Of a stretch of 64,000 bases of DNA, positions 35,413-43,511 are shown in pieces (positions within the stretch are counted from its first letter, which is position 1; each line of letters begins with the position of its first letter). The notes below the pieces were generated by a model that was given only the letters and a program-made list of their open reading frames with translations, was not told where the DNA came from and did no database searches. A program made the position numbers and the translations under genes. The stretch covers positions 62,001 through 126,000 of the forward strand of contig NZ_CP090063.1 of the NCBI RefSeq assembly GCF_021391495.1, given 5' to 3'. Origin of the DNA: Amycolatopsis acidiphila (GTDB lineage Bacteria > Actinomycetota > Actinomycetes > Mycobacteriales > Pseudonocardiaceae).

Positions 35413-37749
35413 ATGGCGGCAGGCCAGGCAGGACCGGAACGCGAGCTGCCGCCGCTGGACCCGTTCGCCGGGGTGCCGGACGCCCGCTACCACCTGCCCG
35501 CGACGGAGTTGCTCCGCCCACTGCTGGAGCCGGGCAGCGGCGGGTTGCTGCGGTGGCGCAGGCAGGCGAGCAACGCGCCCATCGTGCCGGTGGAGAACGT
35601 GTACGTGACCGGCAAGCTGGACCTGCGTGGCGCGGACCTCGACTGCCTGTTCCGGTTCGAGAACTGCCGGTTCGAGCACGCGCCGGACGTGCGCGAGGCG
35701 AAGCTGCTCGGCCTGGTGTTCCGGCGCTGCTGGCTGCCCGGGCTCAAGGCACGAAACCTTCGCAGCCGCAACGACGTCCGCCTCATCCGCAGTGTCGTGC
35801 AGCCGTTCCCGGGCGGCACGGACGACGGCGAGACGGCGGTCCAGCGCGGCGACACCAGGGAACGCGGCGTGCCGGACGCGGCGATCAACCTGACCGACGC
35901 GGTGGTCGAGGGTTCGCTGGTGCTGACCCGCACCCGCATCGCGACCTCGTTCGGCCGCGCCTTGCAGGCCGACCGGCTCAAGATCGGCGGCGCGCTGCTG
36001 GCGTACCGGCTCAAGGCCGACGGCGCGGTCCGGGTGCCGGGCATGTGGACCGGCGGTAACGTCAACTTCTCCGGTGCCACGCTGCGCAATCCCGGGGGGT
36101 TCGCGCTCGACGCGAACGGGGTGCACATCGGCGGCAGCCTGCTGTGCGAAGTGGACAACTTCGGTGCGGCCGAGCAGCGCCAGCCGTTCACCGCGCGCGG
36201 CGTGCTGCACCTGCCGAGCGCACGCGTCGACGGCGACATCGTGTTCCGCGCCGCCGACCTGGCGAGCCCCCAGCGTGGCCCGATCGCCGTGGAGGCCTGG
36301 GACTCCAGCGATCCCTACGTGGACCCGTGGCCGGCGCTGGTCGCCGACCGGATGCGCGTCGAGGGCAACGTCGAGCTGTCCGACGGGTTGTCCGCGGTGG
36401 GCACGCTGCGCATGATCAACACGCGGATCGGCGGCACGCTGCGGCTCGCGCGGGCGCGGATCAAGGTCACCCGCGGCAAGGTCGAGCCGTTCTACGACAG
36501 GGCACTGCACCTGGACGGCAGCGAGATCGACGGCGACCTCGAGGCGACCGGCCTGCGCGTGCCCTCGGGCCAGCTGCGGCTGGCGGACGTGCGCGTGGGC
36601 GGGAACGTGCTGGCCGCGCGGGCGCATCTGCAACACGCCGGCCGTGACGTGTTCTCCGCGCGGCGGATGAAGGTGGCCGGGAACCTGCACCTGACCGACG
36701 CGACGCTGGAGGGCACTCTCCGGCTGCAGGGCACGGAGGTCGGCGGCAGCATCGAGCTGTACGGCACGGACGTCAGCGCGCCGACGGTGCGCGAGCAGAC
36801 GAGCTACTCGGTGGACCTGCGCACGGTCCGGGCCGGGCGCAACATCAGCCTCACCAGGTCCCGGGACAGGCATTTCCGCGCCACCGGCGGGGTCAACATG
36901 GACGGCGCGAGCGCGGCTCGGCGGATCGACCTGACCGGTGCCGAGTTCGACTCCGTCGCCGGGCACGACATCGCGCTCGACGCGAGCGACCTGACCTCCG
37001 ACGAGCTGATGCTCAACCCGGGAAAGCCCGCGCGTGGCCGGATCCTGTTGCGGCACGCGCATTGCCGCACCCTCGATGACAACGACGCGTTCTGGGAGAC
37101 CCAGGGCGGGATCGAGCTGGAGGACTTCCGGTACGACGTGCTGCACCGTCCGATCGAGATGAAGAACGACCGCGCGGTGAACACCCGGATCGACCAGCTG
37201 CGGACCGCGATGGCGGGATACCGACCGGGCCCGTACGACCAGCTGGCCGCGATGCTGCGCTCGAGCGGCAACGAGGAGCACGCGGACACGGTGTTGTTCC
37301 GCAAGCAGCAGTACCGGTACGAGGCGCTCGCGCAGGGCTACCGGGTGTTCGGGCCCGGCGTGCGGCTGTGGAGCTGGTTGCAGCGCTGGATGGTCGGCTA
37401 CGGCTATCGCCCGGTCCGGGCGCTGGGTTGGCTGATCGGGCTGCTCGTCGTCGGCAGCCTGTACTTCTGGCTCGGCCACGACTCGTGCGTGACCGACCCG
37501 GTGCGCTACATGGTCGCCGGTCCGCGGTGCGCGATCGACCAGCAGGAGACCGGCCTGCAGTGGAACCCGGTGCTGTACACGGCGGACCTGCTGGTGCCGA
37601 TCGTCGACTTCGGCAACAAGACCCGCTGGTACATGCACGGGATGGACAAGTGGGTGAGCGACGGCTTCATCGCCGCGGGCTGGATCCTCGCGACCACCGT
37701 GGCCGCGGGTGCCGGCCGGATGATCCGGCGCGACACCCCCGGCAGGTAG
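35413..37749 (+). CDS. Large beta-solenoid protein with C-terminal membrane helices
   Basis: The product has 778 residues. Residues about 55-600 are a long series of short beta-rich repeats (patterns such as G-x-L-x-L-x-x-x-x-I-x-G-x-L, for example RIGGTLRLARARI and RVGGNVLAARAHL), like right-handed beta-helix or pentapeptide-type solenoids. Residues about 625-670 are Arg/Tyr-rich and helical. Two C-terminal membrane helices lie near 672-690 and 755-775. Homologues in actinomycetes are often labelled membrane-associated oxidoreductase, but I see no cofactor motif. The solenoid should be cytoplasmic and tethered to the membrane. Confidence 0.78.
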   Translation: MAAGQAGPERELPPLDPFAGVPDARYHLPATELLRPLLEPGSGGLLRWRRQASNAPIVPVENVYVTGKLDLRGADLDCLFRFENCRFEHAPDVREAKLLGLVFRRCWLPGLKARNLRSRNDVRLIRSVVQPFPGGTDDGETAVQRGDTRERGVPDAAINLTDAVVEGSLVLTRTRIATSFGRALQADRLKIGGALLAYRLKADGAVRVPGMWTGGNVNFSGATLRNPGGFALDANGVHIGGSLLCEVDNFGAAEQRQPFTARGVLHLPSARVDGDIVFRAADLASPQRGPIAVEAWDSSDPYVDPWPALVADRMRVEGNVELSDGLSAVGTLRMINTRIGGTLRLARARIKVTRGKVEPFYDRALHLDGSEIDGDLEATGLRVPSGQLRLADVRVGGNVLAARAHLQHAGRDVFSARRMKVAGNLHLTDATLEGTLRLQGTEVGGSIELYGTDVSAPTVREQTSYSVDLRTVRAGRNISLTRSRDRHFRATGGVNMDGASAARRIDLTGAEFDSVAGHDIALDASDLTSDELMLNPGKPARGRILLRHAHCRTLDDNDAFWETQGGIELEDFRYDVLHRPIEMKNDRAVNTRIDQLRTAMAGYRPGPYDQLAAMLRSSGNEEHADTVLFRKQQYRYEALAQGYRVFGPGVRLWSWLQRWMVGYGYRPVRALGWLIGLLVVGSLYFWLGHDSCVTDPVRYMVAGPRCAIDQQETGLQWNPVLYTADLLVPIVDFGNKTRWYMHGMDKWVSDGFIAAGWILATTVAAGAGRMIRRDTPGR

Positions 37750-38777
37750 CTAGCGCGGGAGCTTCGGCCTTGCCGTCGTTGAACCGGAAGGCCGAGGTCA
37801 GGTCGCCGAAGGTCCGGCGGCGCCAGTCGGAGATGTTGCCCACCTTGACCCCGGTGACGCGCTCGAGGAAGCGCAACTGTGAGGTGTGGTCGAAGTTCTC
37901 GCTGCACACCCAGCCGCCGGCGGTCCACGGCGAGATGACGATGGCGGGCACCCGGAAGCCGCCGCCGACCCACAGGCCGTTGCCCTTGGTGCCGCCGGGG
38001 GAGGTGCCGTTGACGAACTCGTCCGGCGTGCCCGCGGGCGGGATCGGCGGGACGACGTGGTCGAACAGGCCGTCGTTCTCGTCGTAGCTGAGGATGAACG
38101 CCGCGAAGTTCTCCAGCATGTTGCAGCCGTAGGTGTCGTCCTGCTCGTAGACCTTCCAGCTCACCCCGGCCTCGGTGAGGCGCTCGGCGTAGGTCTTCCA
38201 GGTGTAGCCGCCCGCGGGGGCGGTGTTCTGCAGGATGGGGCCGCCGTTCTCGCTGTTGGGGTCGACGGTGCCGGTCCTCCACATCATGCGGTTGGGCCAG
38301 GTGGGGCCGAGCACCGAGCAGAAGTAGGAGTCGCAGATGGTGAACGACTCGGCGAGCGCGAACTGGAACGGCAGGTCGGCGCGGGTGTGGTAGCCCATCA
38401 CGTATGGGCCGTTCTTGCCGTCGGCCTTGCGGTGCGCCGGCAGCCAGTTGTCCATCTTGCCGCCGTTGAGCGAGTCGTGCTGGACCTGGCAGGCGTGTGA
38501 GGTGGAGGGGATCTTTTGGGCGTTGGTGGCGTGGGTGTCGAGGCGGAACGGCAGCGCGTAGCCCGCGGGGTTCTGGGGGTCGGGCTGGTAGAAGACGGAC
38601 TTGCCGTCGGGGAGCCGCTGTGCGCGCGGGTCGTTGAACCCGCGGACGCCGGAGAGGGTGCCGAAGTAGTGGTCGAAGGACCGGTTTTCCTGCATCAGCA
38701 GGACCACCACGTGTTCGATATCGCGCAACGACCCGCGCTTCGGCGCCGAGTAGACGACGTCGAGTGACCTCAGGCAT
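37667..38777 (-). pseudogene. Phosphoesterase/phospholipase C-type gene, frameshifted and truncated
   Basis: An ATG at 38777 with GGAGG upstream begins MPEVTRRRLLGA, a twin-arginine signal start. The frame then moves, and the catalytic part (DIEHVVVLLMQENRSFDHYFG onward) continues in another frame without the hydrophobic signal core. A deletion with frameshift has removed the signal peptide. The 3-prime end is also lost: recognisable sequence stops at about 37750 (FGDLTSAFRFNDGKAEA), right at the stop of the convergent solenoid gene, and the frame then runs antisense through that gene to 37667. PF04185 family members are normally secreted. An export-competent product is very unlikely. Confidence 0.8.
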
Positions 38778-38855
38778 TCAAGCCTCCAAGGAAACGGAAA
38801 GAACCCCCACCGCCCGATGCAACGCAACAACGCCACGCCACCACCGCAGGGGGGT

Positions 38856-38904
38856 CCAGGGGGGCGAAGCCCACCCTGGCGGGGGCCCGGGGGTTCGACC
38901 CCGG
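38856..38904. repeat. GC-rich double hairpin element
   Basis: Two hairpins lie side by side: CCAGGG...CCCTGG (38856-38861 with 38874-38879) and CCGGGG...CCCCGG (38887-38892 with 38899-38904, loop GTTCGA). Both have GGGG-flanked, almost pure G/C arms. They lie between the broken phospholipase gene and the tRNA. Such G-tract elements are dispersed in several actinomycete genomes, which suggests a repeat family, but a second copy is not present in this window. Confidence 0.45.
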
Positions 38905-38917
38905 AACAAACGGCGCA

Positions 38918-38956
38918 GGGGCCCCGGCTCGCGCTTTCCGCAAGCACAAGGGCCCC
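38918..38956 (-). terminator. Probable terminator downstream of tRNA-Gly
   Basis: On the minus strand, starting nine bases after the tRNA 3-prime end, GGGGCCC (38950-38956) can pair with GGGCCCC (38918-38925 region) around a loop of about 25 bases. It lacks a U-run, as is common in high-GC genomes. Confidence 0.4.
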
Positions 38957-38964
38957 AGCAACTG

Positions 38965-39037
38965 AGCGGACGACGGGATTCGAACCCGCGACCCTCACCT
39001 TGGCAAGGTGATGCGCTACCAGCTGCGCTACGTCCGC
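38965..39037 (-). tRNA. tRNA-Gly (anticodon GCC)
   Basis: The minus strand gives a 73-base cloverleaf. The acceptor stem GCGGACG pairs with CGTCCGC, the D-loop region is AGCGCAGCTGGTAGCGC, the anticodon stem-loop CACCTTGCCAAGGTG places GCC at the anticodon, and the T-arm contains GTTCGAATC. The discriminator is T, as is usual for tRNA-Gly. The CCA end is not encoded. Confidence 0.95.
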
Positions 39038-39064
39038 ACGCCCCGTTAACCGGTGCTCGCTCAC

Positions 39065-39093
39065 CCTATACCCTGCCGCTTGGGGGTGTGACA
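39065..39093 (-). promoter_or_regulatory. tRNA-Gly promoter
   Basis: On the minus strand, TGTCAC (39088-39093) and TATAGG (39065-39070) are separated by exactly 17 bases. The -10 box lies about 27 bases before the mature tRNA 5-prime end. It is a good sigma-70-type (HrdB/SigA) promoter. Confidence 0.6.
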
Positions 39094-39220
39094 GGCACCC
39101 GGTCGGAGGTAACTCTGTCACTCCCGGAGTACAAGGGGTGACGGCAAGCGTTTCGCTCCGTATGGTGTCCCCATTCAACCGAACGGGTTAGTCCCGCCCC
39201 GGGGAGGAGGTGCCTGCCGA

Positions 39221-40675
39221 ATGACGGAAGAAGCAACGGTACCGGAGCAACGCACGGTATCGGCCGATGAGCAGGCACTTCTGCGTCGCCTCCGGGCAGG
39301 CGAGGACAGCGCGTTCAGCGAGTTGTTCGAGCTGCATTCGGGTGCCGTGCGGCGGCTGGCACGGGGCATCGCGAGCGACTCCTCCGAGGCCGAGGACATC
39401 ACCGCCGAGACCTTCTTCCGCGTGCTCCAGGCGTTGCGCCGCGGCGCGGGCCCGCGCGACCACATCCGCGCCTACCTGCTCACCGTCGCCCGCCGCGTTT
39501 CGTGGGAGTGGCACGGGGCGCGCCGCGACGTCCCGGTCACCGACGACGAGCTGACCCATCGCGCCGGTGCCGGCGCGGACGCGCACGCGCGCACGGCCGA
39601 GCACACCTTGATCGCGACCGCCTTCACGAGCCTGCCGGAGCGCTGGCGCACGGTGCTGTGGCAGACCGAGGTCGAGGGCGAGCAGCCCGCGGTCGTCGCC
39701 CCGCACTTCGGGCTGAGCGCGAACGCGACGGCGGCGTTGGCGAGACGGGCCCGCCAGGGGCTGCGCGCGGCGTACCTGCAGGCGCACCTGGCGATGAACC
39801 GCACTCCGGACGTCAGTTGCCGGGGGGTGGTCGAAAAGCTGGGCGGGTACACCGCCGGCAGTGTCACCGGGTCGGAGGCGACCCGGATCCGCACGCACCT
39901 GCTCGGCTGCGCCTCCTGCCGGTCGATGCACGCGGAGCTGCGGGACGTCTGTTCCTCGCTGCGGGCGCATGCCGGGGTGCTGGCGCTGCTGGTGCCGTCC
40001 ACGGCGGCGGTCGCCGGGTCGGGCAGCGGGACGCTGGCCACCGTGAAGGGCCTGTTGCTGTCGAAGCTGAAGATCGGGATCGCGCTGGCGTCCACGGCGG
40101 CGGCCGGAGTGGTCGGCGTGGCGGTCGGGCCGGCGATGCTGGACTCGAACCACTCGCAGACCGTCGGGCTGCCGCAGGGCGGGGTCGAACTGAGGATCGC
40201 GCCGACGCAGCCGTCGCTGCTGAGCTCGCCGCCGCAGGAGCCGGTGCCGCCGGGCGAGGCGACCCTGCACCTGCCGGGCCGCGCCTCGTCCGTGCCGCGT
40301 GACGCCGGGCAGGGCGCGCCGCTGGGCACCGCGGGCCAGGACGCGCCACCGCCGGCGGCACCGCCGCAGCAGTCCGGCCAGAACGCTCCGGGGACCTCGT
40401 CGAGCCTCGGCACGCGTGACGACCTCGACACGACGACCTACTCGACGGAGTCCTCCGGCACGAAGAAGCCGGGCAAGGGCAACCACGGGTCGAAGCAGAA
40501 CAAGGTCAAGTCCTCGAGCGCGCGCTCGGACACCCCGAGCGGTGACAGCGCGCGCTCGGACACCACGGGGACCGACGACGCGACGACGACCGGCACGACC
40601 CCGGCGACCACCGAGTCCGGTGTGACGCTCTTCTGGTGGCTGTTCGGCCCCGACTCGGGTGACGCCACCCGTTGA
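39221..40675 (+). CDS. ECF sigma factor fused to zinc-finger anti-sigma domain, membrane helix and Ser/Thr/Pro tail
   Basis: The product has 484 residues with a strong GGAGGAGG ribosome site. Sigma region 2 is at about 32-98 and region 4 at about 125-185. A zinc-dependent anti-sigma motif H-x3-C-x2-C follows (His226, Cys230, Cys233), then a membrane helix near 283-304 and an extracytoplasmic low-complexity tail of about 175 residues rich in Ser, Thr, Pro and Gly. The last residues (VTLFWWLFGPDSG) are strongly aromatic. The sigma factor thus carries its own membrane-tethered inhibitor and presumably needs proteolysis or a conformational signal to act. Confidence 0.88.
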   Translation: MTEEATVPEQRTVSADEQALLRRLRAGEDSAFSELFELHSGAVRRLARGIASDSSEAEDITAETFFRVLQALRRGAGPRDHIRAYLLTVARRVSWEWHGARRDVPVTDDELTHRAGAGADAHARTAEHTLIATAFTSLPERWRTVLWQTEVEGEQPAVVAPHFGLSANATAALARRARQGLRAAYLQAHLAMNRTPDVSCRGVVEKLGGYTAGSVTGSEATRIRTHLLGCASCRSMHAELRDVCSSLRAHAGVLALLVPSTAAVAGSGSGTLATVKGLLLSKLKIGIALASTAAAGVVGVAVGPAMLDSNHSQTVGLPQGGVELRIAPTQPSLLSSPPQEPVPPGEATLHLPGRASSVPRDAGQGAPLGTAGQDAPPPAAPPQQSGQNAPGTSSSLGTRDDLDTTTYSTESSGTKKPGKGNHGSKQNKVKSSSARSDTPSGDSARSDTTGTDDATTTGTTPATTESGVTLFWWLFGPDSGDATR

Positions 40676-40765
40676 TCTTGGTGCGGACCTCGCGCCCCGG
40701 GGTCCGGCCACGCTACCGTTGAGCACGCTCAGGAACGACGGAGCGTGTCCGGGAGGCCACGAAAG

Positions 40766-41206
40766 ATGAACCGCCGGGTGCAGGGGCTGGACGGCCGGGA
40801 CTGGATCGTCCGGGCGCAGATGGAGTGGCGCCGCCCCGCCACCGTGGAGGACTTCGAGCACGACGTGGCGGGCAGCCCTGCCTCGGGCGTCGCGATGTTG
40901 TCCGTGACCCTCCTGCTCGCGGTTATCCTGGTGGCCTGGCTACCCGATGGGGTCGTGGTACCGGCCTGGGTGGTCTGGGGCCTGCTGCTGATCGCGCTGT
41001 TCTTCCCACTGCGGTGGGTGCTGAACAGGCCGTGGGGCCTGGTCGCGGAGACCGACGGGGATCCGATGGGCGAGCACCCGCCGGAGCGCTGGGTCGGCGT
41101 CGTGACCGGGATGTTCCGGGTGCGTGGTGAAGTCACCAAGGTCGCCAAGACCATCCAGCGTGAAGGCCTGCCGGACTTCGACGGCCCCTTGCATCCGATG
41201 GAGTGA
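40766..41206 (+). CDS. Small membrane protein of unknown function
   Basis: The product has 146 residues from the ATG at 40766, with GGGAGG about ten bases upstream. A polar N-terminus (about 40 residues, RDWIVRAQMEWRRP) is followed by two membrane helices near 43-60 and 65-85, then a polar C-terminus. The WIVRAQMEWRRPATVEDFEHDVAG segment resembles other actinobacterial proteins of unknown role. It ends three bases before the DNA glycosylase gene and may be co-transcribed with it. Confidence 0.75.
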   Translation: MNRRVQGLDGRDWIVRAQMEWRRPATVEDFEHDVAGSPASGVAMLSVTLLLAVILVAWLPDGVVVPAWVVWGLLLIALFFPLRWVLNRPWGLVAETDGDPMGEHPPERWVGVVTGMFRVRGEVTKVAKTIQREGLPDFDGPLHPME

Positions 41207-41209
41207 CCG

Positions 41210-42061
41210 ATGCCCGAGTTACCCGAGGTCGAGGCGCTCGCGTACCACCTGCGTGAGCACGCGGTCGGCCGGACGGTGACGCGGGTCGACGTGGCGTCGT
41301 TCGGCGTGCTCAAGACCGTGACCCCGCAGTGGACCGAGCTGCACGGGCGCACGGTGACCGGGGCCGGGCGGCACGGCAAGCACCTCGATCTGGACTGCGA
41401 CGGCATCCACCTCGTGGTGCACCTGGCCCGCGCGGGCTGGCTGCGCTGGTCGGACTCCCTCTCGCCGACGCCGCCGAAGCCCGGCCGGGGGCCGTTGGCG
41501 CTGCGGGTGCACCTGGCCGGCCCCGGCTTCGACCTCACCGAGGCGGGCACCAAGAAGGGCCTCGCGGTGTGGATCGTCCGCGACCCGGAGGAGGTGCCGA
41601 GCATCGCGCGCCTCGGCCCGGACGCGCTGGAGCTGACCCGGGAGAAGCTGGGCGAGCTGTTCGCCGGCCGCACGGAACGGCTCAAGACCGCACTGACGGA
41701 CCAGTCGCTGATCGCCGGGATCGGCAACGCGTACTCCGACGAGATCATGCACACCGCGAAGCTCTCGCCGTACTCGACGCCGGGAAAGCTCTCCGAAGAA
41801 GCGCTGGACCGGTTGTCCGACGCGATGCACGAGGTGCTCACCGGTGCGGTCGCACGGTCCGTTGGCCAGCACGCGGCGCGGCTCAAGGGCGAGAAGCGGT
41901 CGGGGCTGCGGGTGCACGCGCGGGCCGGACTGCCCTGCCCGGTGTGCGGCGACACCGTGCGGGAGATCTCGTTCGCGGACAAGGCCTTCCAGTACTGCGC
42001 GACCTGTCAGACGGGTGGCAAGCCGCTCGCGGACCGCAGGCTGTCGCGGCTGCTCAAGTAG
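41210..42061 (+). CDS. Fpg/Nei-family DNA glycosylase/AP lyase
   Basis: The product has 283 residues. After removal of Met1, Pro2 and Glu3 (PELPEVEAL) form the catalytic start, and Lys57 in GRHGKHLDL is the second conserved base. The helix-two-turn-helix segment LTDQSLIAGIGNAYSDEI lies near 160-177. The zinc finger uses Cys243, Cys246, Cys263 and Cys266. It excises oxidised bases and cleaves the abasic site. Assignment between Fpg and Nei2-like specificity is not possible from motifs alone. Confidence 0.92.
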   Translation: MPELPEVEALAYHLREHAVGRTVTRVDVASFGVLKTVTPQWTELHGRTVTGAGRHGKHLDLDCDGIHLVVHLARAGWLRWSDSLSPTPPKPGRGPLALRVHLAGPGFDLTEAGTKKGLAVWIVRDPEEVPSIARLGPDALELTREKLGELFAGRTERLKTALTDQSLIAGIGNAYSDEIMHTAKLSPYSTPGKLSEEALDRLSDAMHEVLTGAVARSVGQHAARLKGEKRSGLRVHARAGLPCPVCGDTVREISFADKAFQYCATCQTGGKPLADRRLSRLLK

Positions 42062-42226
42062 CGTTGCGTAGGTGCCTTTTTCACCCGTTCATCGTCTAAT
42101 TGCGACACTCGGTTGGCCGATACGGCGGCGTTCTCGCTTTGGGTAAGGTCGCTCCTACCCCAGGGTGTTGGTATCTACACAGAAAGTGGGCTGGAAGCCT
42201 TGCACCCGGCTGAGCGAGCGCAGAGC

Positions 42227-43501
42227 ATGGACGCCGTGTCCGACTTGCCGATCGCGCAGATCGTCCCGTGGACCGTCGCGGGCCTGCTGCTGATCGCCGT
42301 GATCGTGTTGCTGCTCCGCGCGCGCAAACCGAGCAGCTTCGTGGACGACGCCGTGCTCGAAGCCGTCTACCACATGTCGAAGGCCACTCCGGACCTGCGC
42401 GAGGGCTTCGACCAGGTCGCCGCGGACCGGATCACCTCGCAGCTGCTCGAACTGCTCAAGTGCGTCTCGGTCGGGATCACCGACTCGGAGGGCACCCTCG
42501 CGTCCTGGGACGGCGAGGCCAACGACCACTACATGGACCTCACGCCGTCGATCGGGATGGCGATCCGCAAGCACCGGCGCGAGGTCGTCAACCACGACGA
42601 CGTGCCGTGCGACCACCGCGGCACCTGCAAGATGAGGACCGCGGTGATCGTGCCGCTGATCGTCGAGGGCGAGATCGAGGCCGTGCTGATCGTGGTCGGC
42701 CGCACCAAGGGCAAGCGGCTCGTGCAGATGGCCGACGCGGTCGCCCAGTTCGTCTGCACCCAGTTCGAGCTGGCCCGGCTCGACGAGTCGAAGCTGCAGC
42801 TGCAGCAGGCCGAGATCAAGGCACTGCGCGCGCAGATCTCGCCGCACTTCATCTACAACGCGCTCAACACGATCTCCTCGCTGATCCGCACGGACCCGGA
42901 GGAGGCCCGGGAGCTGCTGCAGGAGTTCGCCGACTTCACCCGGTACTCGTTCCGCACCTCGGGCATGTTCACCTCGCTCGCGGACGAGCTGCGCAACATC
43001 GACCGGTACCTGACCATCGAGCGCGCGCGCTTCGGCGGCAGGCTCGAGGTGCGGCTCAAGATCGCGCCCGAGGTGCTGTCGGTCGTGGTGCCGTTCCTGA
43101 TCATCCAGCCGCTCGTGGAGAACGCGGTCCAGCACGGGCTGGCGAACAAGCCCAGCGGCGGCATGGTCACCGTGACCGCACAGGACTACGGCACCGAGGC
43201 GCTGATCAGCGTCGAGGACGACGGCATCGGGATGGACCCGGCGCGGCTGGCGGACCTGCGCAACTCGCACCGCACCGGCGCGCACGTCGGGCTCGGCAAC
43301 ATCAACGCGCGGATGCGGCAGCTGTTCGGCGACGAGTACGCGCTGATGGTCGAGACCGCTCCCGGGGCGGGGATGAAGGTCACCCTGCGGGTGCCGAAGT
43401 TCGCCCCCGGCGTGCGCACCGAGCTGCCGGACTACACGGCCTCGGTGCCACCGCAGACCGCCCGCAACTCCTCGCCTGCACACGCGCGGAAAGGCACGTA
43501 A
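42227..43501 (+). CDS. LytS-type sensor histidine kinase with GAF-like domain
   Basis: The product has 424 residues from the ATG at 42227; a weak ribosome site leaves the start uncertain. There is one membrane helix (16-31), a GAF-like domain at about 60-180 with Cys128, His130 and Cys134 in VPCDHRGTCKMRTAV, then the His_kinase domain with His207 in QISPHFIYNALN and a HATPase_c domain (NAVQHGL near 305, GIGM near 345). Kinases of this class pair with LytTR regulators. In E. coli such systems (BtsSR, YpdAB) sense pyruvate. The cognate regulator is two genes downstream. Confidence 0.9.
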   Translation: MDAVSDLPIAQIVPWTVAGLLLIAVIVLLLRARKPSSFVDDAVLEAVYHMSKATPDLREGFDQVAADRITSQLLELLKCVSVGITDSEGTLASWDGEANDHYMDLTPSIGMAIRKHRREVVNHDDVPCDHRGTCKMRTAVIVPLIVEGEIEAVLIVVGRTKGKRLVQMADAVAQFVCTQFELARLDESKLQLQQAEIKALRAQISPHFIYNALNTISSLIRTDPEEARELLQEFADFTRYSFRTSGMFTSLADELRNIDRYLTIERARFGGRLEVRLKIAPEVLSVVVPFLIIQPLVENAVQHGLANKPSGGMVTVTAQDYGTEALISVEDDGIGMDPARLADLRNSHRTGAHVGLGNINARMRQLFGDEYALMVETAPGAGMKVTLRVPKFAPGVRTELPDYTASVPPQTARNSSPAHARKGT

Positions 43502-43511
43502 CCTCGCGGCC

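Noticed and set aside
38778..39178. An upstream extension of the phospholipase frame through the tRNA gene
   Set aside because: The frame is open only because it is GC-rich. It crosses the tRNA and has no ribosome site, while a good start and ribosome site exist at 38777.
38778..39220. Integrative element at tRNA-Gly
   Set aside because: No integrase gene and no second copy of the tRNA 3-prime end were seen nearby; the gene damage next to it is explained by deletion.
42061..42100. GGTG-CCTTTTT-CACC as a terminator after the DNA glycosylase gene
   Set aside because: The stem is only four bases and the T-run is in the loop, so the structure would be too weak.
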